Part shown: positions 60,681 through 64,000 of the stretch, in pieces
Layout: each line of letters begins with the position of its first letter
How positions within the stretch are numbered: the stretch's first letter is position 1
From: JAFAHD01 sp963772515
Lineage (GTDB): Bacteria > Vulcanimicrobiota > Vulcanimicrobiia > Eremiobacterales > Eremiobacteraceae
Reading direction: 5' to 3'
NCBI GenBank assembly: GCA_963772515.1
Contig: CAVYXC010000003.1
Coordinates: 496,001-560,000, forward strand
Length of the DNA: 64,000 bases
Translations under genes and position numbers: made by a program
Notes under the pieces: model-generated
Database searches by the model: none
What the model was told of the DNA's origin: nothing
Seen by the model: the letters and a program-made list of their open reading frames with translations, nothing else

Positions 60681-63600
60681 TGGATGTGCTCAAAGGCATA
60701 GAACGACGGGCCCTTGCCTCGATCGAGGGCTCGCAGCCGGCCCCCGGCGTGCGCCCGGACCAAAGGGGCCGCTTTACCGGCGATGCCGCGTCATTGGAGA
60801 AGGCGCTGCGAGCGCGGCTCGCGGGCGAGGTCCGTTTCGACGACGGCTCCAGGGCGCTTTACTCGACGGACGCTTCCAACTATCGGCAGATACCGATCGG
60901 TGTCGTCATCCCAAGAACGGTCGATGACGTGATCGCGACGGTCGAGGTCACTCGGTCGTTCGGCGCTCCGATACTCGCGCGCGGCGGCGGCACGTCTTTG
61001 GCCGGCCAGTGCTGCAACGTCGCAGTCGTCCTCGACTTCTCGAAGTACCTGAATCGGATCATCGAGATCAACCCGACGGAGCAATGGGCCCGCGTCCAAC
61101 CCGGCGTCGTGCTCGACGATCTGCGCCACGCTGCCTTGAAATTCGGCCTCACGTACGGACCGGATCCCGCCACGCACACCCACAACACGCTCGGCGGCAT
61201 GATCGGCAACAATTCGTGCGGCATGCACGCGCAGATGGCCGGCAAGACCGAAGAGAACATCTACGAGCTCGAGGTCCTCACCTACGACGGCGTGCGGATG
61301 ACCGTCGGCCCGACCTCATCCGATGAGCTCGCCGCGCATTGCGCGCGCACTGACCGCATCGGTGACGTCTACAGAGGTTTGCGCGACATCCGTGACCGCT
61401 ACGCCGATGCGATCCGCGAGCGCTTCCCCGACATCCCGCGACGGGTATCAGGCTATCCGCTGCAGGAGCTGCTGCCCGAACACGGGTTCAACGTCGCGCG
61501 CGCACTTGTAGGGACTGAGTGCACCTGCGCCGTCGTCCTGTCGGCGAAAGTCAAGCTGATCGAGAATCCCGATCAGCGCTGCATCCTCGTGCTCGCTTTC
61601 AACGACGTCTACGAAGCCGGGGATGCGGTCCCGAGAGTCGTCGGGCACAAGCCGATCGCGGTCGAGGGGTTTGACGACCGCCTGCTCCACTATATGGGTG
61701 TCAAACATTTCCATACGAACGACGAATGGTTATTGCCCAGCGGCGGCGGCAAGGCCAAAGGCTGGCTCATGTGCGAGTTCGGCACCGTCGGCGATCGGCG
61801 CAAGGCGATCGAAGCCGCCCGCGCGTGCGAGGCGGATCTGCTCGCCCACGGCGCCATCGGCAGCAACCTCGTGACGAAGCCATCCGAGCAGAAAGAGCTC
61901 TGGGAGGTGCGCGAATCCGGGCTTGGCGCGACCGCGAAGATCCCAAACGAACCGGAGTTCCATCCCGGCTGGGAAGATTCGGCGGTTCCGCCTGATCGGG
62001 TCGGCTCGTACATGCGCGAGCTGCGCGCCTTGTACGACAAGTACGGCTACAAAGCGGCGCTTTACGGTCATTTCGGGCAGGGCTGCATCCACTGCCGCGT
62101 CAGTTTCGATCTCAATTCGCATGCCGGGATCGAGCGCTGGAAGTCGTTCTTGAACGAGGCAGCGCACATGATCCGGCGCTACGGCGGATCCCTCTCCGGC
62201 GAACACGGGGATGGGCAGGCGCGCGCCAGTCTGCTGCCGATCATGTACGGCGAGGAGATCGTCGAGGCGTTCCAGACGTTCAAGCGCGTGTGGGATCCGC
62301 AGGGCAAGATGAATCCCGGCAAAGTCGTCGATCCATATCCCGTCGATTCCAATCTGCGCGAGGGCCCGTACTACCGCCCGAATGAGCCTGCGACGCGTTT
62401 CAGCTTCGCGCCGCACGATCGCGGCTCGTTCTCCTATGCGGTCAACCGCTGCGTCGGCGTCGGCAAATGCCGGCGCCAGGAAGCGGGCACGATGTGCCCC
62501 TCGTATCGAGTCACGCGCGAAGAGCAGCACGCGACTCGCGGACGCGCCCGCCTGCTCTTCGAGATGCTGGAGGGTGCGCCGCTGCAGGATGGCTGGAGAT
62601 CCGAAGCGGTCAAATCAGCGCTCGACCTGTGCCTCGCGTGCAAGGGCTGCAAGCACGATTGCCCCGTGAACGTCGACATGGCGACGTACAAGGCCGAGTT
62701 CCTGTCGCACTATTACGAGGGGCGGCGACGGCCTGTTTGGGCCTACGCATTCGGGCTTATCCCGTGGTGGGCTCGCATCGGGTCGCGCCTCGCGCGACTC
62801 GCAAACGCAGTCACGCAAGCGCCCGTGTTGTCCGGCATCGCCAAGGCTGCCGTGCGCATGGCTCCGCAGCGCCGCATTCCGCCGTTTTCGAGCCGATCGT
62901 TCACCGCTTGGTACCGCGAGAATCGGTCCGAGGCGCGTCCAAACGCAGGCGCCGAGCGCGTCATGTTGTGGGTCGACACCTTCAACAACTATTTCCATGC
63001 TCGCACCGCCCGCCACGCGCTCGAGGTTCTGGAGGCTGCCGGCTATGATGTCGTCATCCCCAAGCGACATCTGTGCTGCGGCAGGCCGCTGTACGACTAC
63101 GGCATGCTTGATCTCGCACGAGTGCTGCTGCGCGAGATCATCGACGAATTGCGCGGGCAGATCGAGGCCGGAACCAAAGTGGTCGGCCTCGAGCCATCAT
63201 GCATCAGCGTCTTCAAAGATGAGATGCTCAATCTCTATCCGCACGACAAAGACGCGCGCCGGCTCAGCGAACAAGTCATGATGCTGGGTGACTTTCTCGC
63301 CGCCGATAAGTCGTGGACCGCTCCTGCCCTAGACGTGCGCGCTACGGTCCACGCGCACTGCCATCATAAATCGGTGCTCGGCACGCAGGGCGATCAAACG
63401 ATCCTCGCGCGCATGGGCGTCGAGACCCGCTGGCTTGACGACGGCTGCTGCGGCATGGCCGGTGCGTTCGGCTTTGAGGCGGGTGAGCACTACGACGTCT
63501 CTGTCAAAGCAGGCGAGCTCGCGTTTTTGCCCCACGTGCGCGAGACGCGACGGGACGAGCTGATCGTGAGCGACGGCTTCTCGTGCCGGGAGCAAGTCTC

Positions 63601-63829
63601 GCAGACCACTGATCGTCAGGCGCTTCACCTCGCGGACGTGATCTGGCTGGCGCAGCACCATCGCTCGAAGAAGCCGTTGGGCGAGTTGCCGGAGCAGCTC
63701 GCGATGCCGCTCGTCCGCGACCAGGTCGCGCGCGCGCGGCGCGACGCGTTGGGCATCCTCGGCATTTCCCTCGTCGCCGGCGCACTCGCCTTCGGTCTTT
63801 TCCGCGCGCTGCGCGGGAGAAAGCCATGA
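60680..63829 (+). CDS. FAD/Fe-S oxidase fusion: glycolate/D-lactate dehydrogenase-like
   Basis: This 1049-residue protein joins three parts. The FAD-binding oxidase domain has ARGGGTSLAGQCCN and LSGEHGDGQARASLLP. The central pair of 4Fe-4S clusters has CVGVGKCRRQ, TMCPSY and CLACKGCKHDCP. The C-terminal domain has two CCG motifs (HLCCGRPLYDYG, DGCCGMAGAFGF), as in GlcF or heterodisulfide reductase. A final membrane helix (GILGISLVAGALAFGLF) anchors it. It should oxidise a hydroxyacid and pass electrons to quinone. Confidence 0.92.
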   Translation: MDVLKGIERRALASIEGSQPAPGVRPDQRGRFTGDAASLEKALRARLAGEVRFDDGSRALYSTDASNYRQIPIGVVIPRTVDDVIATVEVTRSFGAPILARGGGTSLAGQCCNVAVVLDFSKYLNRIIEINPTEQWARVQPGVVLDDLRHAALKFGLTYGPDPATHTHNTLGGMIGNNSCGMHAQMAGKTEENIYELEVLTYDGVRMTVGPTSSDELAAHCARTDRIGDVYRGLRDIRDRYADAIRERFPDIPRRVSGYPLQELLPEHGFNVARALVGTECTCAVVLSAKVKLIENPDQRCILVLAFNDVYEAGDAVPRVVGHKPIAVEGFDDRLLHYMGVKHFHTNDEWLLPSGGGKAKGWLMCEFGTVGDRRKAIEAARACEADLLAHGAIGSNLVTKPSEQKELWEVRESGLGATAKIPNEPEFHPGWEDSAVPPDRVGSYMRELRALYDKYGYKAALYGHFGQGCIHCRVSFDLNSHAGIERWKSFLNEAAHMIRRYGGSLSGEHGDGQARASLLPIMYGEEIVEAFQTFKRVWDPQGKMNPGKVVDPYPVDSNLREGPYYRPNEPATRFSFAPHDRGSFSYAVNRCVGVGKCRRQEAGTMCPSYRVTREEQHATRGRARLLFEMLEGAPLQDGWRSEAVKSALDLCLACKGCKHDCPVNVDMATYKAEFLSHYYEGRRRPVWAYAFGLIPWWARIGSRLARLANAVTQAPVLSGIAKAAVRMAPQRRIPPFSSRSFTAWYRENRSEARPNAGAERVMLWVDTFNNYFHARTARHALEVLEAAGYDVVIPKRHLCCGRPLYDYGMLDLARVLLREIIDELRGQIEAGTKVVGLEPSCISVFKDEMLNLYPHDKDARRLSEQVMMLGDFLAADKSWTAPALDVRATVHAHCHHKSVLGTQGDQTILARMGVETRWLDDGCCGMAGAFGFEAGEHYDVSVKAGELAFLPHVRETRRDELIVSDGFSCREQVSQTTDRQALHLADVIWLAQHHRSKKPLGELPEQLAMPLVRDQVARARRDALGILGISLVAGALAFGLFRALRGRKP

Positions 63830-64000
63830 GCAAGGTCGCAGTCGTCACGGGAGCGTCGGCCGGTGTCGGCCGGGCGACCGCACGCGAGTTCGCGCAGCGG
63901 GGTTACGATGTCGGGTTAGTGGCCCGTGGCGAAGACGGGCTGCGCGCGGCTAAGAGTGAGATCGAGGCCCTCGGCAGACGAGCCGAGGCCGTGCATGCCG
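63826..64000 (+). CDS. Short-chain dehydrogenase, N-terminal part only
   Basis: The last 58 codons before the window end encode a classical SDR start: KVAVVTGASAGVGRATAREFA with the GxxxGxG cofactor motif, then VARGEDGLRAAKSEIEALG. The ATG overlaps the upstream stop as ATGA, so it belongs to the same operon. The remainder lies outside the window. Confidence 0.85.
   Translation, partial: MSKVAVVTGASAGVGRATAREFAQRGYDVGLVARGEDGLRAAKSEIEALGRRAEAVHA

Overview
This is a gene-dense, GC-rich bacterial chromosome segment. The genes present are a single tRNA-Cys, translation and lipid housekeeping genes, a vitamin B12-dependent ribonucleotide reductase, and an actinobacterial-style cytochrome bc1/caa3 set. 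There are no phage, plasmid or IS genes and no CRISPR array. The mix (NrdJ with an intein, QcrC/QcrB resembling actinobacterial subunits, many secreted proteins of unknown function) suggests an uncultured terrestrial phylum, for example the Eremiobacterota/Dormibacterota neighbourhood. That assignment is inference only. Several single-base frameshifts, one in the essential gene fabD, suggest a draft or metagenome-assembled sequence.

Layout. 1-7020 (minus): a tightly coupled run of nitrilase-like amidase, nadE, two VOC/glyoxalase proteins, cinA, a GNAT acetyltransferase, a secreted subtilase and an amino-acid permease cut by the window edge. 7166-13419 (plus): a Pro/Thr-linker surface protein, then nrdJ carrying a 360-residue LAGLIDADG intein, preceded by a consensus promoter and an SOS-box-like palindrome, then a small secreted protein. 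13.5-27.7 kb: mixed single genes (acetyltransferase, membrane hydrolase, DUF155-like protein, DUF5996, sugar epimerase-type SDRs, OsmC, uracil-DNA glycosylase, hydroxyacid dehydrogenase, methyltransferase, disulfide oxidoreductase, FAH-family hydrolase). 27.8-32.8 kb: a patch with two frameshifted genes (DnaQ/GIY-YIG protein and a DapA-family lyase), a candidate 46-residue membrane protein and proline dehydrogenase. 32.7-44.3 kb (minus): a conserved core block. It comprises tRNA-Cys, recG, rsmD, coaD, a coiled-coil protein and a PDZ/Lon-type protease. A perfect -35/-10 promoter follows, and then yceD, rpmF, fabH, fabD, fabG, acpP, ffh, rpsP, khpA and rimM. 44.4-46.9 kb: DUF3175 protein, FAD monooxygenase, FNT transporter. 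46.9-57.2 kb: a divergent respiratory cluster with ctaC-ctaD-subunit IV-cytochrome c on the minus strand and ctaE-qcrA-qcrB-ctaG-GMC dehydrogenase pair-qcrC on the plus strand. 57.3-64 kb: a catabolic run of TPP enzyme, sensory-rhodopsin-transducer-like protein, enolase-superfamily dehydratase, giant FAD/Fe-S oxidase and an SDR cut by the window end.

The most unusual signal is a short near-palindromic DNA element. It occurs three times in full (6071, 37889, 44953), each time inside an unrelated protein gene and each time in the same reading phase, so that it adds the peptide GR(I/M)NS(T/A)AP to a surface loop or tail. A 13-base half copy, also in phase, sits beside the first one. This looks like a protein-coding mobile palindrome, comparable in principle to the Rickettsia palindromic elements.
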